Below are positions 1-8,217 of a stretch of DNA of 64,000 nucleotides, piece after piece; position 1 is the stretch's first letter; every line of letters starts with the position of its first letter. The stretch covers positions 1 to 64,000 of the forward strand of contig NZ_DBMV01000030.1 of NCBI RefSeq assembly GCF_002298975.1, written 5' to 3'. Source of the stretch: Ralstonia sp. UBA689 (lineage in GTDB: Bacteria; Pseudomonadota; Gammaproteobacteria; Burkholderiales; Burkholderiaceae). The notes below the pieces were generated by a model. The model did not search any database. It was not told the DNA's origin and saw only the letters and a list, made by a program, of their open reading frames with translations. Made by a program: the position numbers and the translations under genes.

Positions 1-100
1 TCATCAGCCGACGCTCCGATTCACAGACGAGCCGAGGTGGACGCGCTTTAGCCACGAGGCATCGCCGCCATTGGTGATTGGTCCTTGCAATCTCATCCTG

Positions 101-955
101 CTATTTCCCGTTCGGTGCTTTCGCAAGTAATTGCTCCCACACGGTGGGATGGATGCCTTCTTCGCACGCCGCCATGGAGCTACTGCTACGCATCCGCTCT
201 TCCAATGCGATGCGAACATTGCTGTGTTCATCGAATGCGGGGCCGTACCGATAGGACAGTTCGCAAAAACGCAGCCGATCAGCAGGTTCGGTCAAGCCCC
301 ATGCCGCAGCTTTCTGGTAGCGATGCAGGAAGTTTGTGAACCGAGGAAGGTAAGGGCCATCCTGCGGTGCGATGCCGTTTTCTACCAATGCGGCGAGCAA
401 CTGATCAGGCTCGCAGTGCTCCACAAAGCGATCGAGTTGTTCTTGCGTGAGTTGAATGGGGAGTGGGGCGGTTTGCGTGGTGCAACCATCCGCGGGCCCA
501 TCAATACGCTCCCAGGTTTCGCTGTGGCCTCGGTACTTCCACTGCTCGATGGGCCACATAAGCTTGTCGCTGATCTCATCGCCCCAGACTTCCATTGTGA
601 CCAGCAGGTTGCGTGGGTCGTAATAGCGGATCAGTGCCGTCATGCCGTCGCCAATGTCGGCAATCAGGAATTGGCGTAGATGCTTGGCAAGCGCGTCGAT
701 GTCAGCACGGCTCCAGATCAAGGTGAGGCATGGAGCCTGCAAGTCCATCGCATCCAGCTCGGCCAGCCAGGGTGCGTCGGCGTCGGTTACGTGCGCGAGG
801 AAGAGCGATGCGTCTCCGGCTTCTTCTTCGGGCAGGCCGGCGTAGACGTTGCGAAATTCTGTGCCGGCTTCGCGCAGCAAGGCGGCCAGGCGCAAAGGAT
901 AGGCAGCGCCATCCGCCAGCACGTAAATATGAACGGGAGTTTCGTTTCCTGACAT
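101..955 (-). CDS. DUF4123 domain protein, probable T6SS effector adaptor (Tap/TEC family)
   Basis: This 284-residue soluble protein begins MSGNETPVHIYVLADGA and has the DUF4123 pattern over roughly residues 8-130: a short N-terminal beta strand, a leucine-rich helix and a central acidic stretch. DUF4123 proteins act in the cytoplasm as chaperones that load a specific effector onto the VgrG tip of the type VI secretion system. The gene is the third of a minus-strand set after vgrG and a small membrane protein, 82 bases downstream of the latter, which supports that role. The start is the ATG at 955; no strong Shine-Dalgarno sequence precedes it. The cognate effector should be the next gene leftward and is not in the window: after the TAG at 101 there is only a 30-codon ORF (4-96, minus) whose TGA overlaps an ATG at position 4. 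That ATG could be the effector start, but this is a guess. Confidence 0.75.
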   Translation of the reverse strand: MSGNETPVHIYVLADGAAYPLRLAALLREAGTEFRNVYAGLPEEEAGDASLFLAHVTDADAPWLAELDAMDLQAPCLTLIWSRADIDALAKHLRQFLIADIGDGMTALIRYYDPRNLLVTMEVWGDEISDKLMWPIEQWKYRGHSETWERIDGPADGCTTQTAPLPIQLTQEQLDRFVEHCEPDQLLAALVENGIAPQDGPYLPRFTNFLHRYQKAAAWGLTEPADRLRFCELSYRYGPAFDEHSNVRIALEERMRSSSSMAACEEGIHPTVWEQLLAKAPNGK

Positions 956-1037
956 TGCATTCTTTGCGAGGGGCGAGAGTGATTCCGGCTCGCTGTGACC
1001 GAGCTACACCAGCGAGCCGGAGGGCTTGCTGGGCGCG

Positions 1038-1511
1038 TTAGTCGTCCTGCTGCGCAAAGGTGCCGGTGTCGGGAACGTGCTGCACCAGAGCCGGATCAAT
1101 GACGAGCGGTTGGGCCGCCTGGATATCGCGCGTGTTCTTCTGCACGGCGATTGCGCCAAACAGCGCAAGGGCAAACGACATGCCGTAGAAGCCCTTTTCG
1201 CTCAGGGCAAGCGTGGCGTTGAACAGACCCACGCACAGCAGCAGCACCGCAAGAAGCACGGAAACCCAGCTCAGGCCGTAGTAAATGCCGGTGACGGGGA
1301 TACCTTCGAGCCTGTCTCGCACGCTCTTCTGTACGGACACAGCGGCAAAGAGGCCGTAGACGAGTACCGTGAAGTAGTAGCCGCGTTCATTCAGTTGCAT
1401 GTTGGCATTGAAGAGCCCAACGAGGAACGCAAGAAAGCCGGTGAGCAACGCCGCCCATGAGGCTGCAACAAAGGCAAACGACGGTTGATGTGCTTGATAA
1501 GAATTTCGCAT
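1038..1511 (-). CDS. YiaA/YiaB-like inner membrane protein
   Basis: This 157-residue protein is made of two copies of the YiaAB two-helix domain, giving four predicted transmembrane segments. The internal repeat is plain: VGLFNA occurs at residues 31 and 94, and VQK..RD at about 60 and 123, a 63-residue period. The start was placed at the ATG at 1511 (MRNSYQ); an in-frame extension to 1598 would overlap the end of vgrG and adds a proline-rich tail not typical of the family. The function of YiaAB proteins is not established. The gene sits between vgrG (ends 1550) and the DUF4123 adaptor gene (starts 955) on the same strand, an unusual place for it. It could be an immunity-like or accessory membrane protein of the secretion module, or a passenger. 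Confidence 0.75.
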   Translation of the reverse strand: MRNSYQAHQPSFAFVAASWAALLTGFLAFLVGLFNANMQLNERGYYFTVLVYGLFAAVSVQKSVRDRLEGIPVTGIYYGLSWVSVLLAVLLLCVGLFNATLALSEKGFYGMSFALALFGAIAVQKNTRDIQAAQPLVIDPALVQHVPDTGTFAQQDD

Positions 1512-1549
1512 GATGAATTCAACGATGGTTGGAAAAAGCGGGGGGGGAA

Positions 1550-4003
1550 TTAGCGAGGCACCACGGCGGTGTTGCGCGTGGCGGCCTTCAGCAGGCATTC
1601 AAGGCACACCTGCTTGGGCTTGAGATCGACCGGCACGCTGCTGGGGCCGGTGAGGTTCTTGCTGGCGGCGTAGACTTTCCACGCACCTTCGGTGCCGTTC
1701 TCGATACCGCCGGTGGTCAGCTTGATATAGCTGCCGCCTCCGTTGAGTTGCAGCTCCTGCTTGGCCTTGATGGTGATCTTCTCGGCGGTAGCGGTAATTT
1801 CGAGCTTGGCGAGCAGGTTGATCGAATCCTTGAGGGCCTGCACGTTGATGTTGCCGGCGGCCGCGACAAAGCGCATTCCCGCCGCGTAGACGAAGACGCG
1901 CCATGCATGGCGCACGCTGGCGAAGAATCCCCCAGCGGCTGTTACGGACACGTTGTCTCCGGTGGTGATGGCGAGATGCGTGCCGCTCTGTAAGTGGGTC
2001 AGACCCGGTGTTGAGGCGGCGATGCCGACAGGGCTGGTCAGCACGAGGTGAGGCGCAGTGAACTCTTTGAGCGGTCCTTCGCCTTTGAGCGCGGCGTGCT
2101 GCCGAGCCATGGCCTTGGCGATCTCTTTTTGCTCGCCATCTTGGGCATCCGCTTGCTGAGCGGCGTCGGCCAGTTGTTCGGTCTGTCGTTCTGCTTGTTG
2201 CAGGGCGTCCACCATGTCGCCCATGCTCAGGGCGTAGTCGCTGCCGTGGGTGCGCTTGTAGGTGGTCAGGAGCATGCCCATGGATGCACGCATGGCTCCC
2301 CACGCATCCGTGCGCAACTCGTAGCCCTCGCCGCGCTTGTTCTTGCGGCCTTGCCAATCAGGAATGGCGACGATATGGCCGAGCGCCAATTCCGATGATT
2401 GAAAGTCTGAGCCGATCTGCGCCTGCGGTTGCCCCGGTGTGTCGTCGGCCAGAATCTTGTTTTGGCGGCCGCCACCATGGCCTTCCCCATCTGGCAGTTC
2501 CTGGCTGGCAAAACCCGAGAGCGCCTGCATTTGCGGCAACTCCCACGGTGGCAGGTTCATCTTGTTGTAGACGCGCTCGGTGGCGATGAGACAGTCCGGG
2601 TCGCCATGAATGCCAATCACTAGAACCTCTTGCCCGACACGCGGCAGGTGCATGGCGCCATAGCGGTGGCTTGCCCACGCGTTGGCTACGCGGACCCAGC
2701 ATGAGCTGTGCTCATCGTTGTTGCCGTACAGGTCATATGGCATCTGCACTTTGATGCGCCCATAAGCATCGGTGTGAATCGGGTGTCCTGCGGGGCCGAC
2801 CACGCGCGCCTGGATGGGGCCAGACATACGTGGCTTGTGCTGCGTGCGTACGGGCCGAAATATTTCGTTGGTGGGCTGCACCTCGAATTCCACTTCACAA
2901 TGCCATTGCTGGCCGGTGCCTGCGGCTTCGCCCACGTCTTCAATGCGCAGTTTGGTGCCGAAAATGAGGTATTCGCGGTTGGCTTCCTGTTCAAGAAAGC
3001 CGGTGAGGTGAAAAGTGCAGCCCGGCACCATTGCGCGCAAGTTGCCTTTGCCTCTGCCGCGCAGTCCGTGTTGGCGGATTTCCTCGATCCGAATGCGGGC
3101 GATGAACCGGCCTTCGTTCCATGGGTCGCTACCGGTTGTGGGCTGGCTGTGGTCGCCGGGGTATTCGTAGAGACTTTGCGTTGAATGCGCGGTGTCGCGC
3201 GGGTCGCGGTCGCGAATGCTCAGGTCGGCGCGCGGCTTGCCAAAGTCGTAGTCCGATGTACGCCACTCGCCCGCGACAAGCTGGTCAATGAGCTCGAATT
3301 CGTGGGCGTGCTCTTCGTCGATACGGTCTGGCGTGGCTTGCCAGCGGATCGTTTGATATGCGGTGCTTGAGTAGGGCGCCAGGCGTTGCCGACCGTCTGA
3401 ATGGGCCATGAACCAGGAAATACCCCACTCTTGCGTGAGACGCTGGAAATAGGCGAAATCCGTCTCGCCATACTGTTGCTGAAACACCCGATTCGGGTAT
3501 TTCCGCTCATCCAGCCGTTTTTCTACGGGGTAGATGTAATTTCCGAGCAGCGCATCCAGAATCTGAACAACGTTCTTGTTCTGGTAGATCTTGTAATCGG
3601 AGCGTCGCGTTGCAAGCCATAACCAGGGCCGCAGCGTAATGCGATAGGCGATGTGCCGGCCAGCGGGATAGGGGCCGCGCACCTGCGTGACGATACCGGT
3701 GATCTCACGCGTGCCCGCACCCGCACGGCCCTCTAAACCGACGCCCGAACCATCCAGCTCGATCTTGATCGTGACTTCGGTGCCCTCCAGGGCCTTCTTG
3801 TCGAGGTCGGCTGCGGGGCCGTAGATCGCATGACGCTCGTCTGGTGTGCGTAGTTCCAGATCGTATTCGAACAGTTCATTGAGGTTGTCCGTGCCGGATA
3901 GGCGCGAGAACACCAAGGTTGGTTGCCCCAGCAGCGTGGGCAGTGCCGCGCCTGAAACGGAAATGGTGCGCTCAGAAAGCGGTAAACGGTCGAGACCGTC
4001 CAT
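1550..4003 (-). CDS. vgrG: Type VI secretion tip protein VgrG (TssI family), long form with DUF2345
   Basis: VgrG trimers form the puncturing tip of the T6SS spike. The 817-residue product has the family order: gp27-like N-terminal domains from about residue 15, a gp5-like OB fold around 400-480 (DAYGRIKVQMPYD, then HLPRVGQEVLVIG), a glutamine/alanine-rich coiled stretch near 600, and a C-terminal DUF2345 beta-helix extension to the end. The start was fixed at the ATG at 4003 because AAGGAGGAG lies 8 bases upstream; the frame is open to 4072 but with no comparable site. No separate enzymatic domain is obvious beyond DUF2345, so cargo is probably non-covalent and delivered with the downstream DUF4123 protein. 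No core T6SS genes (tssB/C, clpV) are nearby, so this is a satellite vgrG island. The upstream region is AT-rich for this genome. Confidence 0.93.
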   Translation of the reverse strand: MDGLDRLPLSERTISVSGAALPTLLGQPTLVFSRLSGTDNLNELFEYDLELRTPDERHAIYGPAADLDKKALEGTEVTIKIELDGSGVGLEGRAGAGTREITGIVTQVRGPYPAGRHIAYRITLRPWLWLATRRSDYKIYQNKNVVQILDALLGNYIYPVEKRLDERKYPNRVFQQQYGETDFAYFQRLTQEWGISWFMAHSDGRQRLAPYSSTAYQTIRWQATPDRIDEEHAHEFELIDQLVAGEWRTSDYDFGKPRADLSIRDRDPRDTAHSTQSLYEYPGDHSQPTTGSDPWNEGRFIARIRIEEIRQHGLRGRGKGNLRAMVPGCTFHLTGFLEQEANREYLIFGTKLRIEDVGEAAGTGQQWHCEVEFEVQPTNEIFRPVRTQHKPRMSGPIQARVVGPAGHPIHTDAYGRIKVQMPYDLYGNNDEHSSCWVRVANAWASHRYGAMHLPRVGQEVLVIGIHGDPDCLIATERVYNKMNLPPWELPQMQALSGFASQELPDGEGHGGGRQNKILADDTPGQPQAQIGSDFQSSELALGHIVAIPDWQGRKNKRGEGYELRTDAWGAMRASMGMLLTTYKRTHGSDYALSMGDMVDALQQAERQTEQLADAAQQADAQDGEQKEIAKAMARQHAALKGEGPLKEFTAPHLVLTSPVGIAASTPGLTHLQSGTHLAITTGDNVSVTAAGGFFASVRHAWRVFVYAAGMRFVAAAGNINVQALKDSINLLAKLEITATAEKITIKAKQELQLNGGGSYIKLTTGGIENGTEGAWKVYAASKNLTGPSSVPVDLKPKQVCLECLLKAATRNTAVVPR

Positions 4004-4095
4004 GACGGGTGCTCCTCCTTTGGCAGGCAATCGACAAAATGAAATACGCGCAAACCTGCCGAAGGCTGCCAAAGGTGAAGCGGGAAATACATGAG

Positions 4096-4178
4096 ACGAT
4101 TCTGAAAATCGTTTCTAATTATCGAAATCAAAATTCAGAACCATTGATGCCAAATAGAACGTCGTCGAATGCGACGTT
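4096..4178. promoter_or_regulatory. Two inverted repeats in the AT-rich region upstream of vgrG
   Basis: Within the 251-base gap before vgrG there are two perfect dyads: ACGATT / AATCGT at 4096-4101 and 4107-4112 (5-base loop), and AACGTCG / CGACGTT at 4158-4164 and 4172-4178 (7-base loop). The DNA between and around them is much richer in A and T than the flanking genes, as expected for a promoter or a silencer-bound region. They could be operator half-sites for vgrG or RNA hairpins in its leader. No regulator gene is adjacent, so the assignment is inference. Confidence 0.35.
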
Positions 4179-4196
4179 TATGCGCTGTCCCCAAAA

Positions 4197-4225
4197 GAAA
4201 ACGGGCACCCGAAGGTGCCCGTTTT
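4197..4225 (-). terminator. Rho-independent terminator of the ABC operon
   Basis: A 9-bp perfect stem (ACGGGCACC / GGTGCCCGT) with a CGAA loop is flanked by A and T runs on both sides. It lies 30 bases past the stop codon of the ABC ATPase gene. Read on the minus strand the stem is followed by TTTTCTTTT. The symmetry means it may stop transcription in both directions, separating this operon from vgrG. Confidence 0.9.
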
Positions 4226-4254
4226 TCATGGTGCGTTGAAACGCAGTGCCAGTA

Positions 4255-5049
4255 TCAGCCCAGCAGCAGCGCGTCGTCGTCCACCTTGGCGCCGCGCGTT
4301 TCCTCGAACTTCTGCAGCAGGTGCGGCACGTCCAGGCCTTTGCGTTCCTCGCCCTGCACGTCGAGGATCACGTTGCCCTGATGCAGCATCACCGTGCGGT
4401 CGCCGTAGTCGAGCGCCTGGCGCATGGAGTGCGTGACCATCATCGTCGTCAGCTTGCTTTCAGAGACGATCTTGGCGGTCAGTTCCAGCACGAAGGCCGC
4501 CGTCTTCGGGTCCAGCGCTGCGGTGTGCTCGTCCAGCAGCAGGATGCGCGACGGTTGCAGCGAGGCCATCAGCAGGCTCACCGCCTGGCGCTGGCCACCT
4601 GAGAGCAGGCCGATACGGTCCGTCAGACGGTTCTCCAGGCCAAGGTCCAGCCGGCGCAGTTGCTCGCGGAAGATCTCGCGCCACTTGCGGTTGGTCGCGA
4701 ACTTGAAGCCGCGACGCTGCCCGCGGCACATGGCCAGCGACATGTTCTCTTCGATGGTCAGATTCTCGCAGGTGCCTGCCATCGGGTCCTGGAAGACGCG
4801 GGCGACTTTGTCGGCGCGCTGCCACGCATGCTTGCGCGTGACGTCTTCACCGTCGATGGTGATGCGGCCGCCGTCGACCATCTGGTCGCCGCTGATGGAG
4901 TTCAGGAAGGTCGATTTGCCCGCGCCGTTCGAGCCGATCACGGACACGAACTGGCCCGACGGGATCTCCAGCGACAGGCCACGCAGCGCGCGCGTTTCGA
5001 TGGGCGTGCCCGGATTGAAGGTGAGGGTGAGTCCTTGTGCGCTCAGCAT
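4255..5049 (-). CDS. ABC transporter ATP-binding protein (pfam04392-associated, TrpZ-like)
   Basis: This 264-residue cytoplasmic ATPase energises the importer encoded by the two genes before it. Walker A is GSNGAGKST (about residues 40-48), the signature is LLSGGQRQAVSLLMA, and Walker B runs ILLLDEHTAALDP; the H in LLLDEH replaces the more usual P and is common in this subfamily as I recall it. The start at 5049 follows AAGGGG at the right distance and lies one base after the permease stop, so the two genes are translationally coupled. The same three-gene layout encodes tryptophan/tyrosine importers (TrpXYZ) in Firmicutes; the substrate here is unknown. Confidence 0.9.
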   Translation of the reverse strand: MLSAQGLTLTFNPGTPIETRALRGLSLEIPSGQFVSVIGSNGAGKSTFLNSISGDQMVDGGRITIDGEDVTRKHAWQRADKVARVFQDPMAGTCENLTIEENMSLAMCRGQRRGFKFATNRKWREIFREQLRRLDLGLENRLTDRIGLLSGGQRQAVSLLMASLQPSRILLLDEHTAALDPKTAAFVLELTAKIVSESKLTTMMVTHSMRQALDYGDRTVMLHQGNVILDVQGEERKGLDVPHLLQKFEETRGAKVDDDALLLG

Positions 5050-5050
5050 G

Positions 5051-5959
5051 TCAGTTCCCCTTGGAGCCGTTCTTGGCGAGTGCACCGAACACCTTGCGGC
5101 GCATGCCGGGCAGCACGAGGGCGATCACCACCAGCGCGGCGGTCACCATGTTCAGGTCTTGCGCCTGCAGGCCGATGAAATCACTGTTGAGCGCCAGGGC
5201 GATGAAGAAGCGATACAGGATCGCGCCCACCACCACGGCCAGCGTGGTCAGCACCAGGCGGCGTGCCGGCAGCACGGTCTCGCCGATGATGACGGCGGCC
5301 AGGCCGATCACGATGGTGCCGATACCCATCGACACGTCTGCGCCGCCTTGCGTCTGTGCGTACAGCGCGCCGGCGAGTGCCACCAGCGCGTTGGACAGCG
5401 CCATGCCGGCCAGCGTGGCACGGCCGGTGGCTACGCCTTGGGCGCGTGCCATGCGCGGGTTGGCGCCGGTCGCGCGCAGCGACAGGCCGATCTGCGTGGA
5501 GAAGAACCAGTCCACCAGCAGCTTGACCACCACCACCACCACGGCCAGCAGCACGGGGCGGAACACGTAGTCGGGCATCCATTCCGGCTGCAGCAGCGAG
5601 AAGACCGTCGGCTCGGTGATGAGCGGCACGTTCGGCTTGCCCATGATGCGCAGGTTGACCGAGTACAGCGCGATCATCATCAGGATACTGGCGAGCAGAT
5701 CCATGATCTTCAGGCGCACGTTGAGCCAGCCCGTGATGAAGCCAGCAACGGCGCCTGCCAGCATGCCGAACAGGGTCGCCGTGAACGGATCGTGTCCGCC
5801 CGCGATGAGCGTGGCCGACACGGCGCCACCCATGGGGAAGCTGCCGTCAACGGTGAGGTCGGGAAAATTGAGGATGCGGAAGGAGATCAGCACCCCGAGC
5901 GCCACGAGGCTGAAGATCAGGCCGATCTCCAGGGCGCCGAGTAACGAAAACAGTGACAT
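5051..5959 (-). CDS. ABC transporter permease (LivH-type fold, TrpY-like)
   Basis: This 302-residue protein has about eight to nine hydrophobic segments and the LivH-like permease pattern, including FRILNFPDLTVDGSF near the N-terminus and NPRMARAQGV in the cytoplasmic loop that contacts the ATPase. It forms the membrane pore of the importer. The ATG at 5959 was chosen; the frame continues to a GTG at 5992 but the added residues are not membrane-like. It is separated from the binding-protein gene by 175 bases containing a strong hairpin, and is followed by the ATPase gene with a one-base gap. Substrate unknown; amino acid or a related small molecule is plausible from family. Confidence 0.88.
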   Translation of the reverse strand: MSLFSLLGALEIGLIFSLVALGVLISFRILNFPDLTVDGSFPMGGAVSATLIAGGHDPFTATLFGMLAGAVAGFITGWLNVRLKIMDLLASILMMIALYSVNLRIMGKPNVPLITEPTVFSLLQPEWMPDYVFRPVLLAVVVVVVKLLVDWFFSTQIGLSLRATGANPRMARAQGVATGRATLAGMALSNALVALAGALYAQTQGGADVSMGIGTIVIGLAAVIIGETVLPARRLVLTTLAVVVGAILYRFFIALALNSDFIGLQAQDLNMVTAALVVIALVLPGMRRKVFGALAKNGSKGN

Positions 5960-6085
5960 GACAGAGTAGGGCGCGGCGATTGGGCACCGCACCTGAAGGC
6001 AATGAACGGGGACGCTTGAGGGTAGAGCGCGAGCGCCCGGCCATTATGCGGCGGATAGCCGCGTTTGGGCGCGGGCTGACTGACC

Positions 6086-6125
6086 CGCGCCGGGCCGGCT
6101 CCGTTGGGCGGAGCACGGCCCGGCG
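6086..6125 (-). other. Strong intergenic hairpin between binding-protein and permease genes
   Basis: A 10-bp perfect stem (GCGCCGGGCC / GGCCCGGCGC) continues after a small bulge into a 5-bp inner stem (CTCCG / CGGAG). It lies 10 bases after the binding-protein stop and has no T-run. Such hairpins between a periplasmic binding protein gene and its membrane partners commonly protect the upstream mRNA or attenuate the downstream genes, giving binding protein in excess. That role is inference. Confidence 0.7.
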
Positions 6126-6134
6126 CCTTGCGAT

Positions 6135-7115
6135 TTACTTGATGATTTCCTTGGCGTCCTTCAGCAGGTCCGCCGACAGGGTGGCGCCTTGCTTCTTGGC
6201 TGCGCCTTCGTTCACGAACAGTTCCAGGTCGGAGCTGCCGGCCGAGGCGATGGCACCCGGCTTCTCGCCCTTCAGGATGCGCGCAACGACCTTGCCGGTC
6301 TGCTGGCCCAACTTGTAATAGTTGATGCCCAGTGCGGCGATCGCACCGCGCTTCACGCTGTCGGTGTCGCCGGCCACCAGCGGGATCTTAGCTTCGTTGG
6401 CCACCTTCACCAGAGATTCGTACGCCGACACCACGTTGTTGTCGGTGTTCGTGTAGATCACGTCAACCTTGCCGATCAGGTTCTTGGCGGCCGGGGCGAT
6501 ATCCACGGTGCGCGGCGCGGCGGATTCCACCAGCGTCATGCCCTGGGCCGGCAGCAGCTTCTTCAGCTCATTGACCACCACCACCGAGTTGGCTTCACCT
6601 GGGTTGTAGACCATGCCCACGCGCTTGGCGCCAGGCACCACGCGCTTGATCAGGGCGATTTGCTTGTCCAGCGGCAGCTTGTCGGACACGCCGGTCACGT
6701 TGGTGCCCGTCGGCTCCCAGCTTTTGACCAGTTGCGCGGCAACCGGGTCGGTCACGCCGGAGTAGACCACCGGAATGCTCTTCGTGGCGGCTACGACAGC
6801 CTGCGCCGACGGCGTGGCGATGGCGATGATGGCATCCGGCTTGTCACCGATGAACTTGCGGGCGATCTGCGCGGCGGTGGCGGTGCTGCCTTGCGCGCTT
6901 TGGTATTCCCACTTCAGATTCTTGCCGGCGTCGAAGCCCTGGGCCTTGAGTTCTTCCTTGGCGCCGTCGCGGATGGCATCCAGCGCCGGGTGTTCGACGA
7001 TGGCCAGCACTTCGACCGACTTGGTGGCCTGGGCCAGCGCCGGGGTGGCTTGCAGAAGCGCCATCGGGATGGCAGCAAGGGCAGCGAGGCGGAAGGCATG
7101 CTTGAAGCTGGACAT
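6135..7115 (-). CDS. ABC transporter substrate-binding protein (pfam04392, TrpX/BmpA-like)
   Basis: This periplasmic protein of 326 residues captures the substrate for the permease/ATPase pair that follows. A Sec signal peptide is clear, with basic residues at 5-9, a hydrophobic core and cleavage after ALA at about residue 28. The mature part has the two-lobe ABC_sub_bind pattern: VLAIVEHPALDAI, then PDAIIAIATPSAQAVVAATK, IPVVYSGVTDPVAAQLV and GMVYNPGEANSV. The start at 7115 has AGGAG 7 bases upstream; the longer open frame to 7286 has neither a signal nor a site. First gene of the operon. Homologues bind tryptophan, tyrosine or other small molecules; the ligand here cannot be read from sequence. 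Confidence 0.9.
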   Translation of the reverse strand: MSSFKHAFRLAALAAIPMALLQATPALAQATKSVEVLAIVEHPALDAIRDGAKEELKAQGFDAGKNLKWEYQSAQGSTATAAQIARKFIGDKPDAIIAIATPSAQAVVAATKSIPVVYSGVTDPVAAQLVKSWEPTGTNVTGVSDKLPLDKQIALIKRVVPGAKRVGMVYNPGEANSVVVVNELKKLLPAQGMTLVESAAPRTVDIAPAAKNLIGKVDVIYTNTDNNVVSAYESLVKVANEAKIPLVAGDTDSVKRGAIAALGINYYKLGQQTGKVVARILKGEKPGAIASAGSSDLELFVNEGAAKKQGATLSADLLKDAKEIIK

Positions 7116-7344
7116 AAGGATCTCCTGTTTCCTTTTGGGTGGTTTCGCTCTGGCCGTGGGCGGGATGTGCCCGGGCTGGCGTGGTTGGTTTTCAGTATTT
7201 CTTGAGTGCACCGATGTAGTGCAATATCGGCGCGCGTGGGCGCACATTATGAGACAAATCTGACTGCTTTTCAGCAAACACTTCAAAAGAAGGCGTGCTG
7301 TGCCTGGGGGATTCCGATTGCGTGCGATGCAACCGGCCCATCAA

Positions 7345-7376
7345 ATCAAAAAGGGGCACGCGGCCCCTTTTTTTGA
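7345..7376 (-). terminator. Rho-independent terminator after the parvulin gene
   Basis: An inverted repeat AAAAAGGGGC / GCCCCTTTTT with a short ACGCG-type loop lies about 20 bases beyond the stop of the PPIase gene. On the minus strand the GC stem is followed by TTTTTGATT. It separates the PPIase gene from the ABC operon. Confidence 0.85.
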
Positions 7377-7396
7377 TTGCCCCAACGGGCTGTTGC

Positions 7397-8194
7397 TTAC
7401 TGGATCTTCGCCTTTTCGCGCAGGTCCTTCAGCATGGACTGGAACTTGGTGCGTTGCCAGTTCTGGTCGCCCATCATCATCTCGAGCAGTTGTGGCTTGA
7501 CGTCTTCGTACGACGGGATCTTGGCGTCGCGCGTGTCGTCCAGGCGGATCACGTGCCAGCCGAATTGCGTCTTGACCGGGGTCTGCGTGATTTCGCCCTT
7601 CTTCAGGCCGGTCAGCGCTGCCGAGAACTCCGGCACATAGGTGCCCGGGTTGGCCCAGTCCAGATCGCCACCGTTGGCGCCCGATCCCTTGTCCTTCGAT
7701 TGGGCCTTGGCGATGTCTTCAAACTTGGCGCCTGCCTTGAGCTTGGCAATGATGGCCTTGGCGTCGGCTTCCTTGTCCACCAGGATGTGGTGGGCGTGGT
7801 ATTCCTTGCCGTTGCCGAATTGCGCCTTGATCTTTTCGTACTGCTTGTGCAGCTCTTCTTCGGTGGCGGGGCTGTTCTTGACGTAGTCTTCGAACTCGGC
7901 GGCTACCAGCACGTTCAGGCGGGAGGCGGCGAGTTGTTCCTGCACGTCGTCACGCTCCAGCAGGCCACGCTTGGCAGCATCCTGTTCGATCAGCTCACGG
8001 TCGATCAGCATCTCGCGGGCTTTGTTGCGCAGCTCGGGCGAGTCGGGCTGGCCCGACTTCTTGATCAGCGCGTCCACCTTGGCGCTCGGGATGGCTTTGC
8101 CGTTGACCACGGCGGCGTTCTGGGCCATGGCCGGTGCAACAGCCGCAGCAAGGGCAACAGCCAGCAGGCTGGCAGTAAGGCTGGAAATCTTCAT
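7397..8194 (-). CDS. Periplasmic parvulin-type peptidyl-prolyl cis-trans isomerase
   Basis: This 265-residue protein folds exported proteins by isomerising Xaa-Pro bonds. It has a signal peptide (MKISSLTASLLAVALAA, cleavage after AMA at about 24), a SurA-like helical N-domain to about residue 125, and one PpiC rotamase domain at about 135-225 with YHAHHILV, GGDLDWANPGTYVPEF and QFGWHVIRLDD. A helical tail follows. The start at 8194 gives the signal peptide; its ribosome site is weak. It is shorter than SurA (one rotamase domain instead of two) and resembles the PrsA/Cbf2 class. It lies 23 bases downstream of bolA on the same strand, so co-transcription with yciB-bolA is likely. Confidence 0.92.
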   Translation of the reverse strand: MKISSLTASLLAVALAAAVAPAMAQNAAVVNGKAIPSAKVDALIKKSGQPDSPELRNKAREMLIDRELIEQDAAKRGLLERDDVQEQLAASRLNVLVAAEFEDYVKNSPATEEELHKQYEKIKAQFGNGKEYHAHHILVDKEADAKAIIAKLKAGAKFEDIAKAQSKDKGSGANGGDLDWANPGTYVPEFSAALTGLKKGEITQTPVKTQFGWHVIRLDDTRDAKIPSYEDVKPQLLEMMMGDQNWQRTKFQSMLKDLREKAKIQ

Positions 8195-8217
8195 GGGATT
8201 GCGTTCGAGGGAAGGAC

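Noticed and set aside
4..231. 75-codon minus-strand frame at the left edge
   Set aside because: It overlaps the DUF4123 gene in another frame. Only its last 30 codons lie past that gene, and they show no family pattern; the true effector start cannot be seen.
4130..4170. Sigma-54 promoter for vgrG (TGGCAT-like hexamer on the minus strand)
   Set aside because: The GC doublet of the -12 element is missing at the required distance.
4424..5944. Plus-strand open frame of 506 codons opposite the ABC permease and ATPase genes
   Set aside because: Low-complexity histidine/glutamine/arginine-rich product created by the complement of membrane-protein codons.
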